NCBI GenBank assembly: GCA_003527555.1
Contig: DPWT01000189.1
Location: forward strand, 1-19,985
Reading direction: 5' to 3'
Source of the DNA: Verrucomicrobiales bacterium
GTDB taxonomy: Bacteria; Verrucomicrobiota; Verrucomicrobiia; Verrucomicrobiales; Akkermansiaceae
DNA: 19,985 nt
Part shown: one piece after another, positions 1 through 8,150 of the stretch
Layout: the number at the start of each line of letters is the position of its first letter
Position numbering within the stretch: position 1 is the first letter of the stretch
The notes under the pieces: generated by a model
Databases searched by the model: none
What the model was told of the DNA's origin: nothing
Seen by the model: only the letters and a program-made list of their open reading frames with translations
Program-made: the position numbers and the translations under genes

Positions 1-3000
1 AGAGCCGGCATCGGTGCCGTGTAGCTTCTCGCCGAGCATGGAAGCAGTGCCGGCAAGCTGCATGGATGGGGCTGCGAGATCGAATGGTTTTGCTTTAGAC
101 TCGTAGGGTAGTGGCCATGAGCGCTCAACCATACGACCGGTCGAAGCATCGAGGAAACGGACAAAGACCTCACCGAGTTCGCCGTCGCCTTGTGGGTTGA
201 CCTGGATTTGATAGACCGCATTACCAGCTTCCTCGGCAGCCATCTCGGCAGCGTCCACCTTATCGTTGCGGAAGTCTTCTTTTTTGAGTCGATGTTTCTC
301 AAACCCTAACAAGCGATAGCGAGCCACACGCTTTGGGTTGAAAACCACCTGCACCTTGACGTTTTTAGCTGCCGGAGTAAGCGCACCTGCAAGCTGTTTG
401 GCAAATCCGTCGTCGGCATCCTCCGGTCGGTTTAGGAAGTAGTAGCGTCCATCGCCCTTGCGAGTAAGTGACTCGAGAATATCATCGTTCAGACCTTCAG
501 CACCCACGCCACAGGCATCAAAAGCAATCCCCTGCTGGCGCATAGTTTCCACTTCCTTGGAAAGTTGTTCAGGGATGGTGTTTCCTAGATTGGCAACACC
601 ATCGGTGATGAGAACCACGCGGCTTTGGGCACCCTCAGCATGCTGGCGTTTGGCCAACGTGCGTGCAAGCTTCAGTGCCTCCTCGATATTGGTACCGCCT
701 TCACTTGGGGTCTTGGCAACGAGATCAACCAGCTTCGCAGCCTGATGACCCGGTATGCGATCCGCAATCAGCCGTGGCTGTCGGGCAAAGCTCACCACGG
801 TAATCACATCCTGCGGATTCAGTTGGGCCGCGAGCACCTGCATCGCAGCCAGCACACTTGCCTCACGGTCCTCCCGCTCCATCGAGCCGGAGTTGTCCAA
901 CAAAACAGTCAGGCGCAACGGCTGGGATCGGCCCATCGCGGCGGTCTTCATACCCACCCTGAGTAAATTTCGTTGCTGCAAGAATGGGTGTGCAGACTGC
1001 TCAATGGCACATGCGACGGGTTCCCCGCGTCGAGGTGAGGGGTCACCGTAGTCGAAAGCATTCACAAATTCCTCGGTGCGTACCTTGGCGGCATCCGGCC
1101 ACTTACCCTTTTCCAACAGTGCTACTCGAGCGAGCTTGAACGAAACGTCATTGACGTTGAGTGAAAAGGTGGAAAACGGCTCGGCACTGGTCAGGGTTTC
1201 ATCGGGTAGTGGCTTGGGCCGGGCGGGCGTATCAACGGTGCCATTTTTTGCAACTGGCTTGGGACGCTCCTCTACAAGTGTGGCAAGATCACGCTTAAGC
1301 CCGTCCTCCTTGACTTGCGGCGCACCGGCAATTTCCCAGGCACGATCCACCTCCATGAGCAGTTCGGCACGGGTCTGATCATAGGCGGCACGGTAGTAGT
1401 CCGAATTGGTTTCGTAAACCTTTTCGAGCCAACGACGTGCAGCCTTGTTGTAGGGGTCTTTCTGCAGGACTTTTTTCATTTCCGCCTCAGCCTTGTCGTA
1501 CTGGCCGAGGTTGTAATACCCCTCACCTATGTAGAGGTTTTTACGCACTTCATTGACCTTTTGGGTATATTCAAACGATAGGCCTGGGGTGGTACGGATC
1601 GGATCATTCAGATACTCGAGTTGTTTTTTGGCTGCAAAGTTATCCGGATCATCGCGAAGTGTTTTCTCCAGTGTTTGACGTGCTTCGGCATATTTTCCGG
1701 TTTCTCTCAATTGCTGGGCATGGTACAAGTTGGCATCACCAAGATGGTTACGGACGCCATCGCGCCGGCCTGCCGTCGCCTCACCAGGAGGAAGCAATGT
1801 TCCCGCTTTCTTGTAATATTCCGCTGCCTTTTTGTAATTTTTGTTGGCGTATGCGTCCCTACCCTCCAGGAAAGCTTCATCGGCTTCTGCAACTAAAGCG
1901 GAACGGCGGGCGATTTCCTTTTTGGCGATAGATGAAATACCCCGTTCAGATTGCTCGGAATCATCAATACTGTACCTGACCTCCTCGGTATTCCTGGATT
2001 TAACATCCGCGGGCGTCGCAGGCGTGACTTGAAGCCTTCCATTCGCTATTCTATCTTTCACCTCTTTGTCCGCATCCAAATTGTCATCGTATCCCATCGA
2101 TTGATCCGCTTTCCATTTGAGGGCAGAACCCTCGGGCCTTGTAACACCGGTTGGCTGTTGCGCCGGCATATCAGAGAGCTGGCCATGCGATGAGGGAACA
2201 AGATCCTCATCGGTTCTACCGGTGAGGAATGAGTTGTCATCACGCTCATTAGCGGACAGGTCCTTGCCCTCCTCAAGGTCCTTGCCTTCCTCACCCGATG
2301 CTGGTCCAGATGACCTTTTCCGGAGACGCTCTGCTGACCATGCATATCGAGATTTACTTTGTTCTGCCTTCAGGCCCAGCTGCACGTCGCCATTCGAGGC
2401 TATCTGGCGCCCTGACACATCAAGAACATCTCCAGCCTGCTGCTCGATGATGGCATCCACGCCTGTGGCACCTTCGCTAGAGGTAATGTTGCCTTTAACT
2501 CGAAGGACGAAATCCTTGTTGTTTTTCTCACTAAGTTTATCAACATCTTTTGATAGCTTTGCTTCAAGTTCACGGCGTATCACCCGGTCAATACTTTCTT
2601 TTTTTCCGGCAACAATCCTATTGCCGACAGCTTTATTGCTCTCTGGAGCAGCCGCAGAGGGGTCAGCCTCAGCTAGGTCTCCACCACCTCCGCCTCCGCC
2701 TGAAGCCCTCCTACCCCTGCCCTTCTTGTCGCCTTTACCCCAGCCATCGCCATAATCATCACCGCTTCCGAAATCTGCCGAGGGGTCGGGAGCGTTTACT
2801 TTGGGGACAGGGACGGCGGCGGGAGCGGTCGTGTTGGACGCGATGGCTTTAGATAGGCTGGAGCTGGGTGCCAAGGGTTTCTTTTTCACCTTCGACACTT
2901 TCATTTTCCTTTCTCCATTTTCAGCAGCCCAAACAACGCCATCATCATTTAACATTTCTTCATCTAAATCGAGACCTCCCCTGAGACCGTATCCTTCATC

Positions 3001-3450
3001 TTCATAGGCCACCTGATAGGAGGCGGCATGTTCTTCGGAACTTCGTTTGGACTGCTTCAGAACCACAGGTGTCGCCATGAAGAACAGGACTACAGTGATC
3101 AATATACAGGCGGCGATACTCACAGCAGCACGAATTTGGACCCGGGTCGTCCCCTTTAACTCACGGCCACGGCATGATGTAATTTGGGCACCTTTCTGCG
3201 CAAATGTCTGGTGCAGCTTCTTCCGCTTGTCAGCTGATAGTTGCCATTCCGGATCGGGATCGGATTTGATCGTATCACCCAACAGGTCATGCATTGACTG
3301 TATCCGGCGGCGGTATATTTCCAGCTCCGGTTTCTCCGCGATGAGTTTCTCCAGCTCATCGCGCTCAAACTCGCTCGCTTCGCCAAGGACGAGTGCGGCG
3401 ATTCGCGCCTGCAATTCAGGATCGATGAAAGTGTGGAGATTGTCTGACAT
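1..3450 (-). CDS. Membrane anti-sigma-like protein with TPR-like and YfbK-type VWA domains (C-terminus beyond the window)
   Basis: One frame stays open from the ATG at 3450 to the window edge (1150 codons, no stop). Residues 1-60 are a charged helical region (motif VLGEASEFERDELEKLI) of the kind seen at the start of anti-sigma factors. Residues about 106-131 form one hydrophobic membrane segment. Residues about 140-520 are low complexity and include a seven-glycine run near 251. Residues about 531-690 look like TPR helices (NKNYKKAAEYYKKA, NLGQYDKAEAEMKKVL). A YfbK/von_Willebrand_N-like block lies at about 751-805. The VWA domain starts near 847 with a full MIDAS: D852-x-S854-x-S856, T920 and D950. 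RLLGFE (about 1046) matches the YfbK C-terminal region. The gene lies 13 bp after the ECF sigma gene, so I infer that it anchors and restrains that sigma factor. The TPR and VWA parts would be outside the membrane and may bind protein ligands. Family and topology are well supported; the anti-sigma role is inference. Confidence 0.85.
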   Translation of the reverse strand, partial: MSDNLHTFIDPELQARIAALVLGEASEFERDELEKLIAEKPELEIYRRRIQSMHDLLGDTIKSDPDPEWQLSADKRKKLHQTFAQKGAQITSCRGRELKGTTRVQIRAAVSIAACILITVVLFFMATPVVLKQSKRSSEEHAASYQVAYEDEGYGLRGGLDLDEEMLNDDGVVWAAENGERKMKVSKVKKKPLAPSSSLSKAIASNTTAPAAVPVPKVNAPDPSADFGSGDDYGDGWGKGDKKGRGRRASGGGGGGGDLAEADPSAAAPESNKAVGNRIVAGKKESIDRVIRRELEAKLSKDVDKLSEKNNKDFVLRVKGNITSSEGATGVDAIIEQQAGDVLDVSGRQIASNGDVQLGLKAEQSKSRYAWSAERLRKRSSGPASGEEGKDLEEGKDLSANERDDNSFLTGRTDEDLVPSSHGQLSDMPAQQPTGVTRPEGSALKWKADQSMGYDDNLDADKEVKDRIANGRLQVTPATPADVKSRNTEEVRYSIDDSEQSERGISSIAKKEIARRSALVAEADEAFLEGRDAYANKNYKKAAEYYKKAGTLLPPGEATAGRRDGVRNHLGDANLYHAQQLRETGKYAEARQTLEKTLRDDPDNFAAKKQLEYLNDPIRTTPGLSFEYTQKVNEVRKNLYIGEGYYNLGQYDKAEAEMKKVLQKDPYNKAARRWLEKVYETNSDYYRAAYDQTRAELLMEVDRAWEIAGAPQVKEDGLKRDLATLVEERPKPVAKNGTVDTPARPKPLPDETLTSAEPFSTFSLNVNDVSFKLARVALLEKGKWPDAAKVRTEEFVNAFDYGDPSPRRGEPVACAIEQSAHPFLQQRNLLRVGMKTAAMGRSQPLRLTVLLDNSGSMEREDREASVLAAMQVLAAQLNPQDVITVVSFARQPRLIADRIPGHQAAKLVDLVAKTPSEGGTNIEEALKLARTLAKRQHAEGAQSRVVLITDGVANLGNTIPEQLSKEVETMRQQGIAFDACGVGAEGLNDDILESLTRKGDGRYYFLNRPEDADDGFAKQLAGALTPAAKNVKVQVVFNPKRVARYRLLGFEKHRLKKEDFRNDKVDAAEMAAEEAGNAVYQIQVNPQGDGELGEVFVRFLDASTGRMVERSWPLPYESKAKPFDLAAPSMQLAGTASMLGEKLHGTDAGS
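2258..2293 (-). repeat. 18-bp tandem duplication inside the VWA gene
   Basis: Two adjacent 18-bp units (2258-2275 and 2276-2293) differ at one base. They encode EEGKDL twice in succession in the low-complexity linker between the membrane segment and the TPR-like region. The duplication keeps the reading frame. Confidence 0.85.
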
Positions 3451-3463
3451 TGGAATTTAGAAT

Positions 3464-4045
3464 TTACCCTCTGCTGGATGTGACGCCGGCTTTTTGAAGG
3501 GATTCGGATAGCTGTTTCAGTAGGTGGTGGAGGCGATAACCGACGTTGCCGGTGCCGAGCTTGAGTTCTTTGCCAATGTTTCCGTAGGATAGCTCTTCGT
3601 GGTATTTGAGTTGGATGAGTGCGCGGTCGGCGGCGGGAAGTTTTTCAATGAGGATGCGCAGCGTGCCGATCGCCTCCATACGCCCCAATTCATCGTCGGG
3701 GTGGTCGTTTGAGGACGGTTTTTGGTCGGACTCATCGCTGAGGGCTTCACGTTGATGTTTTCGAAGGTGGTTGAGGCAGAGATTTCGAGTGGCGCGGTAG
3801 AGCCAGGCGCGTGGGGTGTTGATATCTTTCCAATGCGTATAGAGCTTGAGGAACGCGTCTTGGACAATATCCTCGGCGACCTCACGGCGCGCGACGATAC
3901 CGTATGCGTAGCGCAGCAGCGGCGTCTCTTCGGCGTCAAAGAGCTCTTCGATGCTGGTTTTTTCCACAGATCTCAGGCTTTCGGGGATGGTTGATTGAAG
4001 GCGCACAATTTTCATTTGTGCCTTATTTGGCTCCGGTACAGGCAT
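3464..4045 (-). CDS. ECF-type RNA polymerase sigma-70 factor
   Basis: A 193-residue protein, normal for an ECF sigma factor. Region 2 is at about 33-100 (YGIVARREVAEDIVQDAFLKLY, then the TPRAWLYRATRNLCLNHLRK helix that binds the -10 element). Region 4 is at about 126-185 (EKLPAADRALIQLKYHEELS then YGNIGKELKLGTGNVGYRLH, the helix-turn-helix). No extra C-terminal domain is present. The next gene downstream (13 bp) is the anti-sigma-like VWA membrane protein, which suggests a sigma/anti-sigma operon. The start is uncertain. The first ATG (4045) lies 2 bp from a 17-bp palindrome and has no Shine-Dalgarno. The second in-frame ATG (4015, residue 11) has AAGG five bases upstream and would place the palindrome in the promoter or leader. 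The conserved domains start after residue 30, so either start gives a working protein. Confidence 0.93.
   Translation of the reverse strand: MPVPEPNKAQMKIVRLQSTIPESLRSVEKTSIEELFDAEETPLLRYAYGIVARREVAEDIVQDAFLKLYTHWKDINTPRAWLYRATRNLCLNHLRKHQREALSDESDQKPSSNDHPDDELGRMEAIGTLRILIEKLPAADRALIQLKYHEELSYGNIGKELKLGTGNVGYRLHHLLKQLSESLQKAGVTSSRG
4003..4021 (-). promoter_or_regulatory. Hairpin with the alternative sigma-factor start codon in its loop
   Basis: On the minus strand GCACAA and TTGTGC flank a 7-base loop, ATGAAAA, whose ATG is the second possible start (residue 11). In mRNA this is a 6-bp stem with the start codon in the loop. The inverted repeat is exact, but it is short and could be chance. 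Confidence 0.3.
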
Positions 4046-4047
4046 TT

Positions 4048-4064
4048 TATGACATCATGTCATA
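4048..4064. promoter_or_regulatory. Perfect 17-bp palindrome upstream of the sigma factor (putative operator)
   Basis: TATGACATCATGTCATA is an 8-bp inverted repeat around one central base with no mismatches. It lies 2 bp upstream of the longer sigma-factor start and 32 bp upstream of the shorter one, in the divergent spacer shared with lpxC. Its size and symmetry suit a dimeric repressor or activator. No regulator gene lies next to it, so the binding protein is unknown. Confidence 0.5.
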
Positions 4065-4149
4065 CTGAGTGAGACACACCATAAAAGAAATCCTTGGAAG
4101 ATTTTTAGTTTTTTCCCAAATCCATTAAAAGATGATGCTCGGCAAAGGC

Positions 4150-4178
4150 TTGTCATCGCGACTCCCCTGCCCTATACG
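4150..4178 (+). promoter_or_regulatory. Candidate sigma-70 promoter of lpxC/fabZ, possibly leaderless
   Basis: TTGTCA (4150-4155, 5 of 6 to TTGACA) and TATACG (4173-4178, 4 of 6 to TATAAT) are 17 bp apart. The -10 element ends 6 bp before the ATG at 4185, so transcription would start at or next to the start codon. No Shine-Dalgarno is seen before this ATG, which fits a leaderless message. This rests on consensus matching only. Confidence 0.35.
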
Positions 4179-4184
4179 GTGTGA

Positions 4185-5498
4185 ATGTCCGCCGAAATGG
4201 AACACACAGTCGCCTCCGCTGCTACGCTGGAGGGAACATCCCTACACACCGGAGAAAAAGTCAGCCTAACCGTGAAACCCGCACCGACGGGGCACGGATT
4301 CAAGTTTCGCCGCGTCGATCTGGATGATCAGCCGTTTATTGATGCCGATGTATCGAAAGTGCAGACCGTAGAACGCGCCACCACCCTCGCCGAGGGATCT
4401 GTGAAGGTGCATACTGTCGAGCATATTCTCTCAGCCCTGTGTGGTATGGGCGTGGACAACGCGATCATCGAGATGGATGCCAACGAGCCCCCGATCGGTG
4501 ACGGCTCGTCCCAGCCGTATGTGGAACTCATCAAGCAAGCCGGGCTCGAGCAGCAGGACAAGCCGCGTAAGGTTTATGAGATCCGCGAACCTATTCATTT
4601 GGAGACAAACAACGGATCGTTGGTCACGATCGTGCCAGATAAAAAATTTCGTGTCTCTTGCACGAACATCGGCCCAGATGGTCGATTCACCCAGTTTTTT
4701 TCCAGTGAAGTCACGCCTGAGCTCTACGAAAAGGAAATAGCACCCGCGAGGACGTTTGTATACTACGAGGATGTAAAACCGCTCCTAGACAAGGGGCTCA
4801 TCAAAGGTGGTAGCTTGGAAAATGCCGTAGTTGTCAGGGGCGAGGAAGTGATGAGCAAGGAGCCGATGCGATACGAGAATGAGTTTGCCCGCCACAAGGC
4901 GCTAGATATGATCGGCGACCTAATGCTTTCCGGCAAAAGAATCATGGGCCACGTGATTAGCGTGCGCCCCGGCCACGGCCCAAACACCCGGATGGCAGCC
5001 ACACTCAAAGAGGAATACATGCGTATGCGGACGATGGTTCCTCCACTAAAAATCCCCGACGGTGAGGGCGTATTAGACATCAATGAAGTGATGCAAATTC
5101 TGCCACACCGCTATCCATTCCTTATGCTTGATCGAGTGGTCGACTTCGAGGGCGACAACAAGTGCACCGGCGTCAAAAATGTCACCATCAATGAGCCCTT
5201 CTTCCAAGGTCACTTCCCAGGCCATCCCGTGATGCCGGGCGTGCTTCAGGTGGAGGCGATGGCGCAAGTGGCATCTATCCTGCTTTTACGCAAGCCAGAG
5301 AACCAAGGAAAAATCGGTTACTTCATGAGTGTGGATAAAGTAAAGTGGCGCCGCCCCGTCCTTCCTGGTGACACCCTGTTTATTGAAGCTGAAATCCTCA
5401 AAGTCCGCCGCAATATTGGCTCTGCGGTCTGTCGCTGCATCGTCAACGGTGAGATCGCCTCATCTGGTGAGTTGAAATTCGCCTTGATCGATAATTAA
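4185..5498 (+). CDS. lpxC/fabZ: Bifunctional LpxC deacetylase / FabZ 3-hydroxyacyl-ACP dehydratase
   Basis: A 437-residue fusion. The N-terminal half (about 5-285) is LpxC, the zinc enzyme that deacetylates UDP-3-O-acyl-GlcNAc, the committed step of lipid A synthesis. By comparison with E. coli, E79-H80 (KVHTVEHILSAL), H237 and D241 (ARHKALDMIGD) are the catalytic base and metal ligands, and H264 (RPGHGPN) is the catalytic histidine. The C-terminal part (about 295-437) is FabZ, with H308 (LPHRYPFLMLDRV) and E357 (PGVLQVEAMAQ). All key residues are present in both halves. The fusion is known from Bacteroidetes and related phyla and puts fatty acid elongation and lipid A deacetylation in one polypeptide. 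lpxA follows 37 bp later, so the two are probably co-transcribed. Confidence 0.97.
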   Translation: MSAEMEHTVASAATLEGTSLHTGEKVSLTVKPAPTGHGFKFRRVDLDDQPFIDADVSKVQTVERATTLAEGSVKVHTVEHILSALCGMGVDNAIIEMDANEPPIGDGSSQPYVELIKQAGLEQQDKPRKVYEIREPIHLETNNGSLVTIVPDKKFRVSCTNIGPDGRFTQFFSSEVTPELYEKEIAPARTFVYYEDVKPLLDKGLIKGGSLENAVVVRGEEVMSKEPMRYENEFARHKALDMIGDLMLSGKRIMGHVISVRPGHGPNTRMAATLKEEYMRMRTMVPPLKIPDGEGVLDINEVMQILPHRYPFLMLDRVVDFEGDNKCTGVKNVTINEPFFQGHFPGHPVMPGVLQVEAMAQVASILLLRKPENQGKIGYFMSVDKVKWRRPVLPGDTLFIEAEILKVRRNIGSAVCRCIVNGEIASSGELKFALIDN

Positions 5499-5535
5499 TC
5501 TGCTGCATCCGAGATCCCTGACTCCCCCAACCTCG

Positions 5536-6309
5536 ATGATTCATCCAACCGCTATCATTGACCCCGCTGCAGAGATTGCTGACGGTGTAGAGATCGGTGC
5601 CTATAGCGTGATTGGCTCAAATGTGCAAATCGGCAAAGGCAGCGTGCTGAAGTCACACGTGGTCATCGAAGGGCACACGACCATCGGCGAAAACAACACG
5701 TTCTTTCCGTTCTCTGCCATCGGTCAGGTTACCCAGGATCTCAAATACGCGGGCGAACCGACAGCATTAATCATTGGTAATCACAACACCTTTCGCGAGA
5801 ACACCACAGTTCATCGAGGAACTACTGAGGAAGTCCCCACCCGCATTGGTGATCACAACCTTTTCTTAGCATATGCTCATGTTGCACACGACTGCCAAGT
5901 TGGCAGCCACTGTATTCTCTCCAACAACGGAACGTTGGGAGGTCATTGTGAAATGGGAGACTACGCAATCATTTCTGGACTCTCCGGCGCGCACCAGTTC
6001 TGCCGTATCGGCGAACATTCGTTGGTTGGAGGCTGCACAAAAATTGTTCAGGACGTTCCTCCTTTCATGATTGTCGATGGCACACCTGCCGCAGTAAGAA
6101 GCCCAAATCTTGTGGGGCTGCAGCGCAGGGGGTTCGATAAAGACGAACGCCGCACCATCAAACACGCCTACAAAAAACTCTTTCTCAACAAGGATCACAG
6201 CCTTGGTGATCTCGTGGTCGAGCTCAAGGAATCAGACTCCGCTGAGGAGACGCATGTTGCTCGCCTGATCGAATTCATCAGCGGCTCAGAGCGTGGCGTG
6301 ATCCGCTAA
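5536..6309 (+). CDS. lpxA: UDP-N-acetylglucosamine O-acyltransferase LpxA
   Basis: A 257-residue protein, the usual LpxA length. It transfers a 3-hydroxyacyl chain from ACP to UDP-GlcNAc, the first lipid A step, in the cytoplasm. Residues 1 to about 190 show the isoleucine-patch hexapeptide pattern of a left-handed beta helix (HPTAIIDPAAEIADGVEIGA and later turns). The C-terminal helical region begins at LQRRGFDKDERR. YAHVAHDC carries H115 and the catalytic H118 (E. coli H122 and H125). GAHQFCRIGEH and LVGGC are conserved. The second glycine of LVGGC (G166) corresponds to E. coli G173, the acyl-chain ruler linked to long (about C14) chains, so a long hydroxyacyl donor is predicted. The gene converges on lnt with only 7 bp between stop codons. 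Confidence 0.96.
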   Translation: MIHPTAIIDPAAEIADGVEIGAYSVIGSNVQIGKGSVLKSHVVIEGHTTIGENNTFFPFSAIGQVTQDLKYAGEPTALIIGNHNTFRENTTVHRGTTEEVPTRIGDHNLFLAYAHVAHDCQVGSHCILSNNGTLGGHCEMGDYAIISGLSGAHQFCRIGEHSLVGGCTKIVQDVPPFMIVDGTPAAVRSPNLVGLQRRGFDKDERRTIKHAYKKLFLNKDHSLGDLVVELKESDSAEETHVARLIEFISGSERGVIR

Positions 6310-6316
6310 AGATCAT

Positions 6317-8149
6317 TTACCCACTGATACGCCGCCTAACAATCGCCACAGCTAGCGATACCAACATCAGCCAGGAAAACCAATCACCTGCCACCGCGTA
6401 GAGCGTGAGAGGACCATCAACAGGCGCATAAGCATGACCATAAAGATTACCTCGTGTAAAATGGTTGCCATGCTCATCCTCTATGATCTGGCGGTCACCT
6501 GTGGCCGGATCAACTAGCGATCCTGCGGCGGAAATGATGCCACTAACACCAGTATTGGCACTACGAATCATCGGTCGACGCAGCTCAATAGCACGGAAGC
6601 GCGCGTTCGCCATATGCTGAGCCGCCGCTTCACTCTCCTTAAACCATCCGTCATTAGTCACGTTGACAATCACTTGCGGCTCGTGCCTGACAAACTGTCT
6701 CGTCAATCGACCCACAGTATCTTCAAAACACACATTGGGAATCACTTGCACGTCACCCTCGGCTGTAGGTAGTGTGAGCGGATCAATTGACTCCCCTGCG
6801 CTAAAGTTACCAGCAAAGTCTGCTCCAGATGAAAATTTGAAAAGCTTCGTAAGAACCGGAAGATCGTCCTTAAGCGGAATATATTCGCCAAAAATCACGA
6901 GATGCATCTTCCGGTAAGTCTCGGCACTTAGCGCGAGCGGCTGACCTGGTTTAACGGCCACGATGCTATTGTATTGGCCGCCACCCTCTTTCCATTTGAT
7001 CATCTCATCAACGTGCTCGGCCTCAAATTCATTCATCCCAGCAATGAGTGTAAAATTACCGAGCGGCCGTATCTCGTTTTCTAACAGGTGTTCAACGTTC
7101 CCGTAAAAATAATACCCCTCCTCACCCTCAACATAAAGAAGTGGGTTAGGCAAAGCACTCTCAGGCCAAATCACAAAATCAGGGTGTTTCAGCTCGACCT
7201 CTCCATTCGCTGACTCTACAGAGTTTTTGTTAGAATCATCCAGCGCCTTGATCGCGAGTTCTGTGCCCTCACGGTAATCATCCATGATCCGCACCACTTC
7301 ACTCTCGTCCCATTTCAAGTTTTGCGGAATGTTTTCCTGAACCAGTAATACACGCACTCGCTGTGTATCCCATGAGTTGACATCGCGAGCACGCCAAACT
7401 CCATAACAAAAATGCATCGCCAGCAGCAGTGCTGCCACACTGAAATCAAGTCGAGCTTTGAGCTTACCTGACATTGCCTCCTGTCCCAGCCTCCTCCCAG
7501 TCTGTATCAAAACAGCACTCATCAACACCGGCATGAATGCTAAGCCAGTAACCCCAACAAGGTCAGCCGCTTGTGCCAGAACAGGGGTGTTATGAAATGC
7601 TACACCGAGCCCATTCCAACCAAATCCAGTGAACAGCCATCCGCGCAACCACTCAATCCCCACCCAAGCAGCGGCGTTAACGAAAGCAAAACGAAGTGAA
7701 CGAAATGAATCACCAACTGCGCTACCAAAATTTGCCCCCGGTTTAGCGGCAGCTTGTTTATTGGCAATCTTTTCTCGGATTCCCTCCCGCTCGTTAGGAT
7801 CATCATTATTTTTAGAAAGTTTTTTTCGCCAAGGGTTTCCTATACTAACGGCAATAGCACCCCACAAACCGAAGTAGAGTGCGAGAAACGCGGCCATAAC
7901 CAGCGCACCTAGTCCACTCACTGTCCATAACCACTTTAGGTTAATAAGCCAAAACGTAACACCTGATAGATAACAGATAAAAAATCCATACCACTTACTC
8001 TGACCACGCCAAACAGCCGGAAGCAGTGGCAGCATCCACAGCCAAACTAACCCAGAGAGATTCCAACCCGGAAAACACATAGCCAGCAACACTCCACTGA
8101 CAATTGCCGCAATGAATGGCCAAAGGACTATTTTTTTTCGAGCGCTCAT
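6317..8149 (-). CDS. lnt: Apolipoprotein N-acyltransferase
   Basis: A 610-residue inner-membrane enzyme that adds the third acyl chain to the N-terminal cysteine of lipoproteins. Hydrophobic segments occur at about 10-28, 33-48, 55-75, 78-104, 155-175, 195-215 and 236-252, with one near the C-terminus (585-605). The periplasmic nitrilase-type domain (about 265-580) has the triad E330 (FVIWPESALP), K414 (YRKMHLVIFGEYIP) and C474 (PNVCFED). The protein is about 100 residues longer than the E. coli enzyme. Part of the excess is a charged loop at about 104-150 (WRKKLSKNNDDPNEREGIRE) between membrane segments. The ATG at 8149 follows an exact TGTGGCCACA palindrome and no Shine-Dalgarno. The phosphohexomutase gene lies 61 bp upstream on the same strand, so they may be co-transcribed. 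Confidence 0.95.
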   Translation of the reverse strand: MSARKKIVLWPFIAAIVSGVLLAMCFPGWNLSGLVWLWMLPLLPAVWRGQSKWYGFFICYLSGVTFWLINLKWLWTVSGLGALVMAAFLALYFGLWGAIAVSIGNPWRKKLSKNNDDPNEREGIREKIANKQAAAKPGANFGSAVGDSFRSLRFAFVNAAAWVGIEWLRGWLFTGFGWNGLGVAFHNTPVLAQAADLVGVTGLAFMPVLMSAVLIQTGRRLGQEAMSGKLKARLDFSVAALLLAMHFCYGVWRARDVNSWDTQRVRVLLVQENIPQNLKWDESEVVRIMDDYREGTELAIKALDDSNKNSVESANGEVELKHPDFVIWPESALPNPLLYVEGEEGYYFYGNVEHLLENEIRPLGNFTLIAGMNEFEAEHVDEMIKWKEGGGQYNSIVAVKPGQPLALSAETYRKMHLVIFGEYIPLKDDLPVLTKLFKFSSGADFAGNFSAGESIDPLTLPTAEGDVQVIPNVCFEDTVGRLTRQFVRHEPQVIVNVTNDGWFKESEAAAQHMANARFRAIELRRPMIRSANTGVSGIISAAGSLVDPATGDRQIIEDEHGNHFTRGNLYGHAYAPVDGPLTLYAVAGDWFSWLMLVSLAVAIVRRRISG

Positions 8150-8150
8150 T

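Noticed and set aside
2117..2755. A 212-codon open frame on the plus strand rich in Pro and Ser
   Set aside because: It is antisense to the uninterrupted VWA gene and mirrors its Gly-rich linker; no recognisable domain.
8130..8137. Run of eight A (sense strand) early in lnt as a phase-variation tract
   Set aside because: The gene is in frame, and essential lnt is a poor candidate for on/off switching; no other support.
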